64,000 nt of DNA, taken from Metridium senile. Lineage: Eukaryota; Cnidaria; Anthozoa; Actiniaria; Metridiidae. A program made the translations under genes and the position numbers. The notes under the pieces are model-generated. The model did no database searches, was not told the DNA's origin, and saw nothing but the letters and a program-made list of their open reading frames with translations. Below, piece after piece: positions 35,658-45,706 of this stretch (positions within the stretch are counted from its first letter, which is position 1; each line of letters starts with the position of its first letter). Location of the stretch: the NCBI GenBank assembly GCA_949775045.1, contig OX459095.1, forward strand, positions 18,342,311-18,406,310. Direction: 5' to 3'.

Positions 35658-37241
35658 ATGCCGAATCATCATTATAATTGCTGTGTTCCTGGATGTTCAA
35701 ACAACTTCAGAAATAGTCTAAATCTACATTATTACAGAATACCTAAAGATCCTGAATTGAGGAAAAAGTACAAAGTATTACTACGAAATGAAACGCTAAA
35801 ACTAGAATCACTGCATACAAGAATATGCTCAGCTCACTTCGAAGGTGGAGAAAAACTTAGCAGAAACCACTTGCCATCTGTGTTTCCCTGGACAACAGAA
35901 AAGGCCCAAAGAAGAGAATTAAAACGATTAAGTCCTGAAGAAGTAGCTGAAGTACAACGAAGCTGTAAAAAGCAAAGTAGACCGTTAAGAACTTGCGAAG
36001 GTCAAGCTCAACCGCAAGCATCAACAACAAACGATGATTCGATCAACAATTTAGTATCCTCTGTTGATTCAAGTGCAATAGAACCATCAAACACTGAATC
36101 TACAGAAACAATTCATGCTAATAAGGAATGTCAAACTGTTATTACAGCTGAAGATCTAGCTAAACTTCAACTAGAACTCGAGAACTTGCATAAACAAAAC
36201 AAACAGCTAAGCGTTCTACATGAAAACCTATGCAGTGAAAATGAAACTCTTCGCCATGAAAACGAAAATTTACGGCGTGAAGTTCGACGAACATTACATG
36301 CTTTGAAGAATATTCGATTTGATATAGAGAAATACAAAGACAGTAACGAAGATATAGCATTCTATACTGGATTTCCTGACTATGCAGCTATGGAACTCTG
36401 CTATAAATTTGTTGGAGACTCAGCAAAAAACATTAATTATAATTATGAGAAAGTTTATGATGTTGATGATACTCCTAAGCCTTTAGGAAGACCAAGAGTA
36501 CTGTCCACATTTCAGGAATTTACACTTGTGATGATGCGCCTAAGATTAGGTCTATTTGAGAGAGATTTGGCCCATCGCTTTGGCATTTCCACAATGAGTG
36601 TGTCAAGGATCACAAGATCATGGATCAGATTTTTAAGATTAGAGTTTGAACCACTCATCTCCATTCCACCAAGGGACGTCTTAAGAGCCTACATGCCACC
36701 TGTCTTCAAGACTTTTTTCCCTAAAGTTGCTGTAATCGTAGACTGTACGGAGATAGAGATGGAAAAACCCTCAGCATTAGACTCACAATCTGCTTGTTAC
36801 TCATCCTACAAGAGCAGGACGACAATGAAGTCCCTGTTAGGAATCACACCAAGTGGAGTGGTGTGTTTCGTTAGCAAGTTTTTCCCTGGCAGTACATCAG
36901 ATAAAGAGATAACTGTTCAAGGTGGCTTTTTAGAGACACTACAACCAGGAGATCAGATTATGGCTGATAAGGGTTTTACCTGCAGGGATGAATTGGCATC
37001 AGTAGGTGCAGAGTTGATCACGCCAGAATTTTTAAAGAAAATACAGCAATTCACCAAAGAACAAACTGAACTTAACAAAACTGTTGCAAGTTTAAGAGTT
37101 CATGTTGAGAGACTAATGGAGAGAATCAAGAACTGGCACATTTTTGACCACAGAATTCCCATCTCTCTCGCACCAATAGCTTCGGACATGCTAATAGTTG
37201 TTGCTGGATTATCAAATTTCTATCCACCACTTATCAACTAG
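35658..37241 (+). CDS. THAP-domain DDE transposase (ISL2EU/Harbinger-related), intact
   Basis: A single-exon frame of 527 residues. Residues 1-80 form a THAP zinc finger: C8, C13, C57 and H60, ending in LPSVFPW; it should bind the terminal repeats. Residues of about 160-215 form a heptad-like coiled coil (HENLCSENETLRHENENL). A helix-turn-helix follows (ERDLAHRFGISTMSVSRI, about 290-315). The catalytic core is of the DDE_Tnp_4 type: D362 in VIVDCTE, D437 in MADKGF, and E484 in HVERLMERIKNW, all present. No stop or frameshift interrupts it, so the protein could be active. The start is the first ATG after the left terminal repeat. It cuts and rejoins transposon ends in the nucleus; family and motifs are clear, activity is inference. 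Confidence 0.92.
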   Translation: MPNHHYNCCVPGCSNNFRNSLNLHYYRIPKDPELRKKYKVLLRNETLKLESLHTRICSAHFEGGEKLSRNHLPSVFPWTTEKAQRRELKRLSPEEVAEVQRSCKKQSRPLRTCEGQAQPQASTTNDDSINNLVSSVDSSAIEPSNTESTETIHANKECQTVITAEDLAKLQLELENLHKQNKQLSVLHENLCSENETLRHENENLRREVRRTLHALKNIRFDIEKYKDSNEDIAFYTGFPDYAAMELCYKFVGDSAKNINYNYEKVYDVDDTPKPLGRPRVLSTFQEFTLVMMRLRLGLFERDLAHRFGISTMSVSRITRSWIRFLRLEFEPLISIPPRDVLRAYMPPVFKTFFPKVAVIVDCTEIEMEKPSALDSQSACYSSYKSRTTMKSLLGITPSGVVCFVSKFFPGSTSDKEITVQGGFLETLQPGDQIMADKGFTCRDELASVGAELITPEFLKKIQQFTKEQTELNKTVASLRVHVERLMERIKNWHIFDHRIPISLAPIASDMLIVVAGLSNFYPPLIN

Positions 37242-37261
37242 ATTGATTTATATATATCTTA

Positions 37262-37374
37262 TAGGACAGTTCGATGTGTAATATGGCTGGATATTTTACA
37301 AGTGAAACACTGTATTATGACAAGCCTTTAGGCGAGTAAAATATCCAGCCATAAAACATATCAAACTGTCTTAT
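37262..37374. terminator. Hairpin between the two convergent transposon genes
   Basis: AGGACAGTTCGATGTGTAAT to TGGCTGGATATTTTAC is mirrored by GTAAAATATCCAGCCA and AAACTGTCTT. It lies just after the transposase stop. It may act in 3'-end formation or be a small inserted hairpin; the sequence does not decide. Confidence 0.4.
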
Positions 37375-38219
37375 TATCAATCAAAAGGATTTTGTTCTTT
37401 TATTAAGGAAAATATTGTTTTAATTGAGGGCTAGATAGACGAGTAAGAATATCACTGGGTAATTAAACTTTGTACAAGTGGATTTTTTTTTATAAAATAA
37501 CTGTTTGAAATCAAGTATTGTTATTAATTTAGGATCGCTTTTGTGAAAGCACACAGCTAAAAATTAGCACACATTTTAACTTGTTGATCAAAAATGTTGA
37601 TTTGTATATTATAAAAGAAATAGGGTACTTGATTACTGTGCAATGTAGGGATTATCAGAACACCAAGAATTAATAAATACTTTGCATTTTTCCCTTAACA
37701 CTTCTCTCATGTTCTGCTAACCTTGCATGCTATATATTATCTATTTCATTTTTGAATCAATTTTGAGAATACCTTTTTCTAAAAGGGTTGACAGTATGAC
37801 ATCTGAACTTTGTAATTAAATATGAAAATGTTTCTATCTTGAACCTCATTATTTATATTCTATTTTTAAACAAACTACATCAGTCAGCTTTTGCATTTTT
37901 TTTTTAAATGCCATCTAGTTTATAATAATATGATGTCAGGCTGTGAACCTTTTTATGAAACATGCACATATTAAAGAAGAAGCATATCATATAACATAAT
38001 TCAACCTATTTTATTGATATATTTTTATAATTAAATTACAAGTACATTTAAAATATATTATACATTTCATAGCTATCTGTATCAACCAAAACTTACATCA
38101 CTAGACTTTAGTTGTAAAGCAACTGTAAAGCAACATTTTTTCAATAAAAAAAGAGCAAAATCACATTTTAACTAGATTTAATTGAGTCAATAAACTTGAT
38201 AAAAGGTTTTTCAAAATGT

Positions 38220-40172
38220 TCAGATCGATCGTGCATCAAACTTCTCCAACCCAAACTTAACTCTGGGATAGGCAAGCTCTGGAATAATCCAAAATGAATA
38301 AAAGTTTTCAAGTTTGTGTAAAATTGCCTGCCAAGTATTCTCTGCAAAGGGTATCCTCTCACAAAAAATACCATCACAATTAGACCCTTTGACAACAAAG
38401 TCAGTCCATTTCCTTTCAGTGACAAACATCTGCTGTTGCACCTGGTAATAGTATTGGTGGTTGGGGTTTACTGTAATCAACGTTGAATCAAGTCTCTTGC
38501 AGATGCTTTTTCGAAGTAATGCATCTTCAATACATTCATTTTCATTCAGCTGTATGTATTTAATCTCAATAAGTCCTTTAGTTTCTTCGGCAGAGGGGTC
38601 ATTTACCAATCCATCAGGGCTAGCTCCAAGGAATCCATGTGTTCGGCTAATAAATAATCCACATTTCTCCACAGCAAGATCTGTATGACCGTTATCATGT
38701 TTTACTCTTAAGTATTCTCTTGTTATTCTGTCCTCATTTAGTAGTCCCTCACGCATACTTTTGGATTGGAATGGTGTGTTATAACTCAATACTTCCTTAA
38801 TAGCCTTTGTCGGTGAAGTACTTTCTTTCAAAGCAGCTACTCTATAACACTTGGATGCAGTAATGCGAGGCTGTCTAAACTGGTGCCATAGAGTCTCATT
38901 TGACTGATTTCTTGTTTTTTGCTCAATTACAGCAATTTCTCTCTCATTTACCTTTAACTTTCTTTTCACTTTTGCAAACCGTTCTTTGAGTTCATTTGAA
39001 GATATAGGGTGCTCTTTAATTGGTGAAATAAATTCATCATTACTCTTTGCAGTTACTTCATTCTCATTTATTGGCTGAGGTAGGATATGACTCCATCCCA
39101 TAACTCTGGATGAGCTCTCTTGGTATTTTTGCACTAATGCAAGAAAATTTGCCTTTCTCTCTTCTGTTGTTTCTCTCTGATGTAATGCTCTAACATCATG
39201 GTCAGGTGTAAGGGATGGCCTTCTTTTTACTTTTACTTTGCTGTAATCATGCTTTGTGAAGGTCATTTTATCAATGGTTACAACAGCCCCTTTTCTTTTC
39301 TTTGGAATGTTCCATTGACATGGCTTAGATGTGCATGCAACATCGTCACTCTTTTGTCGCTCTTTAACTTTCGAGGTGTTCTCAAGCGAGAACAATGTTG
39401 CTGCAACATGGTTGCAGCGACCATCTATTCCAGCTGGGCAACCACAATTTGCACGCAGCACTTGTCCTATTGATGACATGACAATACAGCATGTATACAC
39501 AGAATTTTTCTTCATGGAAGGTAACACTTTACTTTTGATAAAGTGCTTTCCATTCTCTAGAAGATGACAAACAAACAAGACATGTCCAGACTTGAAAAAG
39601 TTGAAGCCTTTTACTAGAGGTTTACCAGTAGCTAGTTGCTTCTTGCACTCCACTCTCTCGATCATAAATCGCCATACAGTACCAAAAGTCAGTTTAGGGA
39701 CTCCAGAGAGATCTGTTTTGAACCTATCCTTTGGGAATGTCTGAGTAAGTGCTGGCTCAGTGTTCTCTAAGAGCCCTAATGTGGCTTTTTTTCTTCAGTA
39801 AATTCACGCCACCGTCAGGATCACGCAAATACTTTACATCTAGACCATTCGTAACGTAGTCTTTAACCCTAAGTATTAAAAATATAACACAGGATGTTAT
39901 ACTGCTATCGTGTTTAAACAGAAATAATTAACAATTTGTGCAAAATTCGACACAAACACGATGCTGTTGTTGACAGTACACTCGCTAAAAACAAACCATA
40001 TTTACCTGCTGATTAACGCATCCTTTCGTCCACTTGTTTTCCCCCCTCTACAAAGTAACCAACGTTTTAACTGTAAAACGTTACATTCTTCGACTATTCT
40101 AGGTAGTTTTGCGCCAGGAATATCATTTTCTGTGAGAATTTGTGTTGTAGTTGTTGAATGATTGGAAGCCAT
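38220..40172 (-). CDS. SAP-SWIM-YqaJ nuclease of the ISL2EU-like element (one frameshift)
   Basis: Exon 1 runs from ATG at 40,172 to 40,006 (donor CAGGTAAAT); exon 2 from 39,868 (after ACTTAG) to the stop at 38,220. Exon 1 plus the start of exon 2 encode a SAP-like DNA-binding motif ([25 protein letters not shown]). Next comes a SWIM zinc finger, C-x-C-x7-C-x-H in [16 protein letters not shown]. The C-terminal third is a YqaJ/lambda-exonuclease-type domain with [21 protein letters not shown] and IEIKYIQ; the acidic residues and Lys of the active site are visible. In exon 2 a run of seven A (39,792-39,786, read as T on the + strand) puts the N-terminal part one base out of frame; six would restore continuity. 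This may be a mutation or a sequencing error. Downstream of the run the frame is open for 490 codons. The role is presumably DNA-end processing in transposition. Confidence 0.82.
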
Positions 40173-40182
40173 CTTGGAATGC

Positions 40183-40262
40183 TGTCCTTTCAAACAATCC
40201 CAAGCACCAGTGCGAGTAAAAACTCGAACCCAGTCCCCAAATCTATTTGTTACCGGCGAATT
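40183..40262 (-). repeat. Right terminal inverted repeat of the ISL2EU-like element
   Basis: Inverse of 35,542-35,622, ending GTTACCGGCGAATT. It lies 10 bp upstream of the start codon of the nuclease gene. Confidence 0.85.
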
Positions 40263-41114
40263 GCAAATTGGAAGAGTTAATATTTATTTTAATTACCAAG
40301 CGGTTCAAAATGAAATCTCCATATTTGTCTCAGCTTGTTAAAAATCAGTGATACTGTATGTCATGAATTATTTACATTTATGGGTTATCTTTGATCAGTT
40401 GGATGCCATAAACATTTTTCAATCAAAGGCTAATTATACTCATTCAATCCGGGTATGATTGTACTTGTGGAATTACAATGTTTCATTGTGAAAATCACTG
40501 TCATTAGTCAGTGTCCTGATGATAGGAAGTATACACCAATACCTTCAATATAATCATGTTTAATGCACATCTGAATCCATGGTACATTCAAAGATGAAAT
40601 GTGTGTTGATATCTATTATCATGGACTGTTATCTTTATTGATTATCAAAAAGATTGGTGATTGGTGATGACAGGTACACTAGCTGATTGCTCAGACTTTA
40701 GTACTAATAATTTGAACATTATATATTTTAAAATTCTAATTCTTGAACAGCGTTTTGTTTATATCATTTTTAGTATAAGGAAATCATTTTTAATGGAATC
40801 AATCAATCAATCATTTTTAGAGCTAAATCAAGATCAAAACCAGACATTAAGTTACCATCACTGACATTGAGTTTCTATTTTTAAAGTGGTTACCGTGTGG
40901 ATGTATTGTAGCTTTGCAGTGACAGTGAGCGAATGTTCTGGTAAACTAGCAGTTTGGTTGCTTCAACGATCGTTTGCATAATTAATTCTATAGTCTTGTT
41001 TTATTTTTTTTTTGTGATGGGAATTATTTTTAATAAAAAAAGAATCAAGATCAGAAGACCATTCAAGTACTTCTAAACGATCAATCACACGGAGCATTGG
41101 AAGTACAATGTAAA
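40263..41114 (-). repeat. Fourth block of left arm
   Basis: Mirrors most of 43,750-45,354, where the other arm has an extra 643-bp element. Short open frames here (for example 40,661-40,864) have diverged mirrored copies and no domain; they are not taken as genes. Confidence 0.7.
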
Positions 41115-41486
41115 CAAGGCCTGGCTAAACTAGGATACATGTAGCGCGCTACATGTTCGCGCGCTACATGTACCCTCAATGTTTCTCAGTTTAGCCACCT
41201 CGAAAACATTGTAGCGCGCGACAAATTTTGAGCCGGGACACAAAAAATGTTTCTGGGAGAGAGCAGAAACATTTCTTGTGTCCCGGCTACATGTCGCTCG
41301 CCAAATTTGTTGCGCGCTACTATGTTTTCGAGGTGGCTAAACTGAGAGACATTGAGGATACATGTAGCGCTCGACAATGTAGCACGCTACATGTATCCTA
41401 GTTTAGCCAGGCCTTGTAGAGACACGCTGACGACAATGTAGCGTGTGTGTAGCGCGCTACATGTATCCTAGTTTAGCCAGGCCTTT
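41115..41486. mobile_element. Foldback element of the left arm only
   Basis: It begins CAAGGCCTGGCTAAACTAGG and ends with the inverse CCTAGTTTAGCCAGGCCTT. It contains repeats of TGTAGCGCGCTACATG, themselves palindromic, and an inner stem with GAGCCGGGACACAA. The right arm has the empty site at about 43,753. Confidence 0.75.
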
Positions 41487-41542
41487 ATAGTAACCAGTCC
41501 CGGGCTGGATCGGAGGAATTGTGAAACTTTTACTAGGCTTAC

Positions 41543-43095
41543 CCTCTTCAATTCTCCAATGTATTTGTCTTCTTCTCTTTGTAAACTCCATTTTCTCCAA
41601 TGGCAATAACACAGTCTTTAGAGACTGTAATGCCGCTATTTCCTGGGACACATCTTTAATATGCAACGAACTATAAAAGTGAATGTCGGATTTTAAGATC
41701 TTCTTGGCACCGCATGGCTTGTAAGCAACGCTCTTGATATCATCCTCAGAAAAGCCTACATGGGAAGTTTGCCTGCAGAATACTTTAACGGGAATCAAGT
41801 CCTCTTTTGATTCTCCCCATATCTGAAATCAAATGGACAAAAGGATAATGATAAATATGCAAGCTTAAGGATATACAGGACACTATCGGGACGTTTTTTT
41901 AAAACGCTCTTAACGCGTTTAGTTTACATCAATTTCCCTACAAAGTATACATTTCCTGAAAGCTCAAATGATAAAGATTACATATTTAGTTGAAGTTTTA
42001 AATAAAACGGATTAGTTTTGGAGAAATTGGGCATATAGTAAGACAGTGTTGTCTTAGCGCGAGATGTTTATTTGCAGAAGTGTTAATGTGAACAGATCAA
42101 ATTTTTTGACCTTATTATTGTACATATATTGAACTATCAAAGTGTGCCTGCGATTTATTTTTTGGCGCTTCGTTAATTTTTTATTGATTTTTTAAGTTCA
42201 ACCTACATATTTGTCAGTGTATTCTTTAGTAAATGAATAATATCTGCCGAAAGAAAACGAAAAAGAACAAACGCAGGCACACTTTGAAACTTGAGATATG
42301 TTTGAGTCATCATGACGATTTTCGCGTTAATTGGTCGAAAAATCTCTGCAAATAAACCTTTTAAAGTTGTACATTTTATCAAATTCTACTACTGAGAAAT
42401 TTATAGTTTTGTTTTAATAGGATTAAAAGATTATTTACTCGATATTGACAAGTTTTAGGCTTTGTAAGTCAATATGCGTCACGTAAGAAATGTGATCCTT
42501 GACTGATCGTAACATGACTAAGATGATCTAGAACTCTAAAAACTCTAAGAACTAGTAGAATGATGAAATATCAAAATAAATATCAAAAACTTTGTATGTT
42601 GTTGCAGTTTAGTTTGGTTTTACCTTACTCTGTTCAGTTTGTTTTCGCTGTAACAACATGATACCATGTGGTCGTGACCTCTAAGATAACAAATTTTGAC
42701 AGTTCCTGTCAATATCCCAACGCATTCATTAGACTATCAAAAATGCTTTTTCATTTATATCTTCTTTGCAAAAAATATTTTTGAACTCAATTTTTTATAA
42801 GGTTGTGGATTTCAATCTGTTGTTTGATTTAGTTTGTTTTTGAAAAACGTGTACTTTGAGGTGAATTGTGTCCTGTTAAGTTATATCCTTTTAAAGCTAA
42901 TATTTGGTGAAGGTAAAGCATCAGTTTAACTAACTATTATTTACACGAAGTCTGTGGAATTTCAGTAAAAGGATACTTGTAAGGCCTAGCAAATCCACAG
43001 AACGTAAGCATAAATATATAGATATACATAAATAGGATCCATAAAAGGCGTCATTATACCTGATGCTTTCGTTTCTGTTTTCCACCCGACGCCAT
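41543..43095 (-). CDS. First two exons of an unrecognised gene (left copy of the head-to-head pair)
   Basis: Exon 1 (43,095-43,060) reads MASGGKQKRKHQ and ends in CAG|GTATAA, phase 0. Exon 2 (41,822-41,543) follows TTGATTTCAG and reads IWGESKEDLIPVKVFCRQ, then SEDDIKSVAYKPCGAKK and LPLEKMEFTKRRRQIHW, ending in phase 1 at GAGG|GTAAGCC. The 105 codons are open, with a basic N-terminus. I do not recognise the family. Later exons were not found; 15 kb downstream on the same strand lie the unknown exon at 27.0-27.7 kb and the DNA2-like end, which could belong to the same broken gene. A 1-kb TTAA element sits in intron 1. The mirrored copy at 43,222 is damaged. Confidence 0.5.
41865..42894. mobile_element. 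1-kb TTAA-flanked non-autonomous element (left arm only)
   Basis: TTAA at 41,865 is followed by GGATATACAGGACACTAT. The other end reads GTGTCCTG, TTAAGTTATATCC, and TTAA at 42,891. The mirrored intron at 43,430 has the empty site (GCAAGCTTAAGC in complement). There is no transposase. TTAA targeting points to piggyBac- or Kolobok-like machinery. Confidence 0.7.
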
Positions 43096-43221
43096 GTTTC
43101 AAGTACAAAGCTTGATCCATCCCTAACATGACTGCGAACCGTAAAGGTCGAAAGGGACTGGGAGTTACTTACTTATGTCTCCCAGTCCCTTTCGTTATCG
43201 ATCAAGCTTTGTACGCGAAAC
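43096..43221. promoter_or_regulatory. Shared 126-bp spacer between two divergent start codons at the palindrome centre
   Basis: The ATG of the left copy (43,095, minus) and of the right copy (43,222, plus) face away from each other. The spacer contains the symmetry centre: GAAAGGGACTGGGAG, 14 bp, then CTCCCAGTCCCTTTC, and AAGCTTGAT/ATCAAGCTT farther out. Any promoter here would be bidirectional; no TATA box is evident. Confidence 0.45.
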
Positions 43222-43698
43222 ATGGCGTCGGGTGGAAAAAGGAAACGAACTGGAAAGCATCAGGTATAATGACGCCTTTTATGGATCCTATTTATGTATA
43301 TCTATATATTTATGCTTTCGTTCTGTGGATTTGCTAGGCCTTACAAGTATCCTTTTACTGAAATTCCACAGACTTCGTGTAAATAATAGTTAGTTAAACT
43401 GATGCTTTACCTTCAACAAATATTAAGCTTAAGCTTGCATATTTATCATTATCATTTTGTCCATTTGATTTCAGCTATGGGGAGAATCAAAAGAGGACTT
43501 GATTCCCGTTAAGATATTCTGCAGCCAAACTTCCCATGCAGTAGGCTTTTGGGAGGATAATATCAAGAGCGTTGCTTACAAGCCATGATGTGTCAAAGGA
43601 TATAGAGGCATTACAGCCTCTAAAGACTGAGTTATTGCCATTGGAGAAAATGGAGTTTACAAAGAAAGGAAGACAAATACATTGGAGTATTGAAGAGG
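43222..43698 (+). pseudogene. Right copy of the head-to-head gene, broken
   Basis: Exon 1 (43,222-43,263) reads MASGGKRKRTGKHQ before CAG|GTATAA. Exon 2 starts at 43,475 with LWGESKEDLIPVK and runs to SVAYKP, then hits TGA. Compared with the left copy about 75 bp are missing from the middle of exon 2; after the gap the sequence continues up to the same GAGG|GTAAGCC donor. The intron lacks the TTAA element of the left copy. Confidence 0.6.
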
Positions 43699-43749
43699 GT
43701 AAGCCTAGTAAAAGTTTCACAATTCCTCCGATCCAGCCCGGGACTGGTT

Positions 43750-45354
43750 AATATAAGTTTGCATTGTACTTCCAATACTCCGTGTGATTGATCGTTTAGA
43801 AGTACTTGAAAAGTCTTCTGATCTTGATTCTTTTTTTTAATTAAAAATACTTTCCATCACAAAAAAAATAATATAAAAAAAGACTATAGAATTAATTATG
43901 CAAACGATCGTTGAAGTAACCAAACTGCTAGTTTACCAGAACATTCGCTCACTGTCACTGCAAAGCTGCAATAGGTCCACACGGTAACCACTTTAAAAAT
44001 AGAAACTCAATGTCAGTGATGGTAACTTAATGTCTGGTTTTGATCTTGATTTAGCTCTGAAAATGATTGATTGATTCTTTAATTTTTCCATTAAAAATGA
44101 TTTCCTTATACTAAAAAGGATAAAAACAAAACGTTGTTCCAGAATTAGAATTTTAAAATATATAATGTTCAAATTATTAGTACTAAAGTCGGAGCAATCA
44201 GCTAGTGTACCTGTCAACACCAATCATTAATTTTGATAATCAATAAAGATAACAGTCCATGATAATAGATATCAATCATTGATTAATCAATATAATTAAT
44301 GGAAAAAAAGACACTAAAGATGTCTCCAACATAATGCACTTATCATCGGCTTTCCCGGGGGTCGACCCCCGGGACACCCCCGGGGAATTGATATTTTGGT
44401 CAAACAAAAGACTGCAAAGACCCGGGGATACAGGGCACGAAAACTGAGTCAAAAGCCCCGCCCCCGGGGGCGTGAAGGAAACACTTAAAAAATATGTCAC
44501 TGCATACTCAAACATAACTTTATTTGCACATACATCATAAGTAAGCCTGGTTATAGCTGTAAGACAATCTTTCTCAACACTAGTTTTTCTTATCTCGAGA
44601 AACAAATTCATTGTAATCCTCGGCCAAAACTGCCTTTCTCTTTTTTCGATCTCCACTCCAAGCTTTAAAAAGAGGCATAGCCAAGTCCAACAAGTAGATT
44701 AAAGCAGTCTTCAAACACTTTAAGCAGCTTTCAAGCGAATTATGTGCTCGATGGTGTTACGCATCCCATAATAATAAACTTGACACAGGAATCCCAATTC
44801 GGGCAAATCCCATGGGGTAGACCCGGGGGTCGAACGAATCGTTACTATATGTGTATAATCCCCCGCCCCCGCGGGAACGAAAAACTTGCCAAAATCAACA
44901 AATCCCCTACTAATCCCGGGGGTGTTCCGGGGGTGTCCCGGGGGTCGACCCCCGGGAAAGCCGATGATAAGTGCATAATTTAAATAGCATCCAAGGGAGG
45001 TTCGTGATAGCCTTTGACCACACATTTCACCTTAAATGTACCATGGATTCAGATTGTGCATTAAACATGATTATATTGAAGGTATTAGTGACAATATACT
45101 TCCTGTCATCAGACAAATGACAGTGATTTTCACAATGAAACATTGTAATTCCACAAGTACAATCATACCCGGATTGAATGAGTATAATTAGCCTTTGATT
45201 GAAAAATGTTTATGGCATCCAACTGATCAAAGATAACCCATAAATGTAAATAATTCATAACATACGGTATCACTGATTATTAACAAGCTGAGACAAATAT
45301 TGAGATTTCATTTTGAACCACTTGGTAATTAAGATAAATATTAACTCTTCCAAT
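43750..45354 (+). repeat. Fourth block of right arm
   Basis: Partner of 40,263-41,114, lengthened by the element at 44,334-44,976. No gene is supported. Confidence 0.65.
44334..44976. mobile_element. Non-autonomous element with GC-rich self-palindromic ends (right arm only)
   Basis: The left end is ATGCACTTATCATCGGCTTT followed by CCCGGGGGTCGACCCCCGGG; the right end is the exact inverse. The block around GTCGAC is a palindrome inside each terminal repeat. The ends are strikingly GC-rich against AT-rich surroundings. There is no coding capacity in 643 bp. Confidence 0.75.
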
Positions 45355-45706
45355 TTGTTAACAAATCGAAGTCAGTTTTCTATGGGTCTGTACTGTAATC
45401 GACAATCAAAATTACGTCACAAATGATCAAAACTCAAGTGGAACTCAAGTTTCACTGCAAAGTTTTGATCATTTGTGACGTAATTTTGATTGTCGATTAC
45501 AGTACAGACCCATAGAAAACTGACTTCGATTTGTTTTTTTTTACCATCAATAAGCGAAAAACAACTGATAAAAGTTTTAAGAAAACCGTTTTATCCGCTC
45601 GCGCACGGATGTCGTGAGCACAAGCAGGTGTGGACTGTAATCGACAATGGCTCTCAGCCAATCAGCGCGCGAGAAATTTACAAGTTATGGTAAAACAATT
45701 ATTTAG
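45355..45706. mobile_element. Right-arm-only insertion with a perfect-looking hairpin
   Basis: At the point where the left arm has the ISL2EU-like element, this arm has about 350 bp. Its hairpin at 45,359-45,535 has arms AACAAATCGAAGTCAGTTTT through ATTGTCGATTACAG. A second part with CTGTAATCGACAATGGCTC and AGCCAATCAGCGCGCGAG follows. Confidence 0.6.

Larger units (their letters stand above)
35542..40262. mobile_element. ISL2EU-like DNA transposon, nearly intact
   Basis: Terminal inverted repeats of about 80 bp (35,542-35,622 and 40,183-40,262) start at AATTCGCCGGTAACAAATAG on both sides. Inside are a + strand THAP/DDE transposase and a convergent - strand SAP-SWIM-YqaJ nuclease gene. The pairing of an IS5/Harbinger-related transposase with a YqaJ-type exonuclease is, to my knowledge, the mark of the ISL2EU group. 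AATT is present at both borders and is itself a palindrome, so target duplication and terminus cannot be separated. The right arm of the inverted duplication lacks the element. Confidence 0.82.

Noticed and set aside
44744..44983. 79-codon frame in the GC-rich-ended element
   Set aside because: It arises from the terminal palindromic repeats and has no recognisable protein features.
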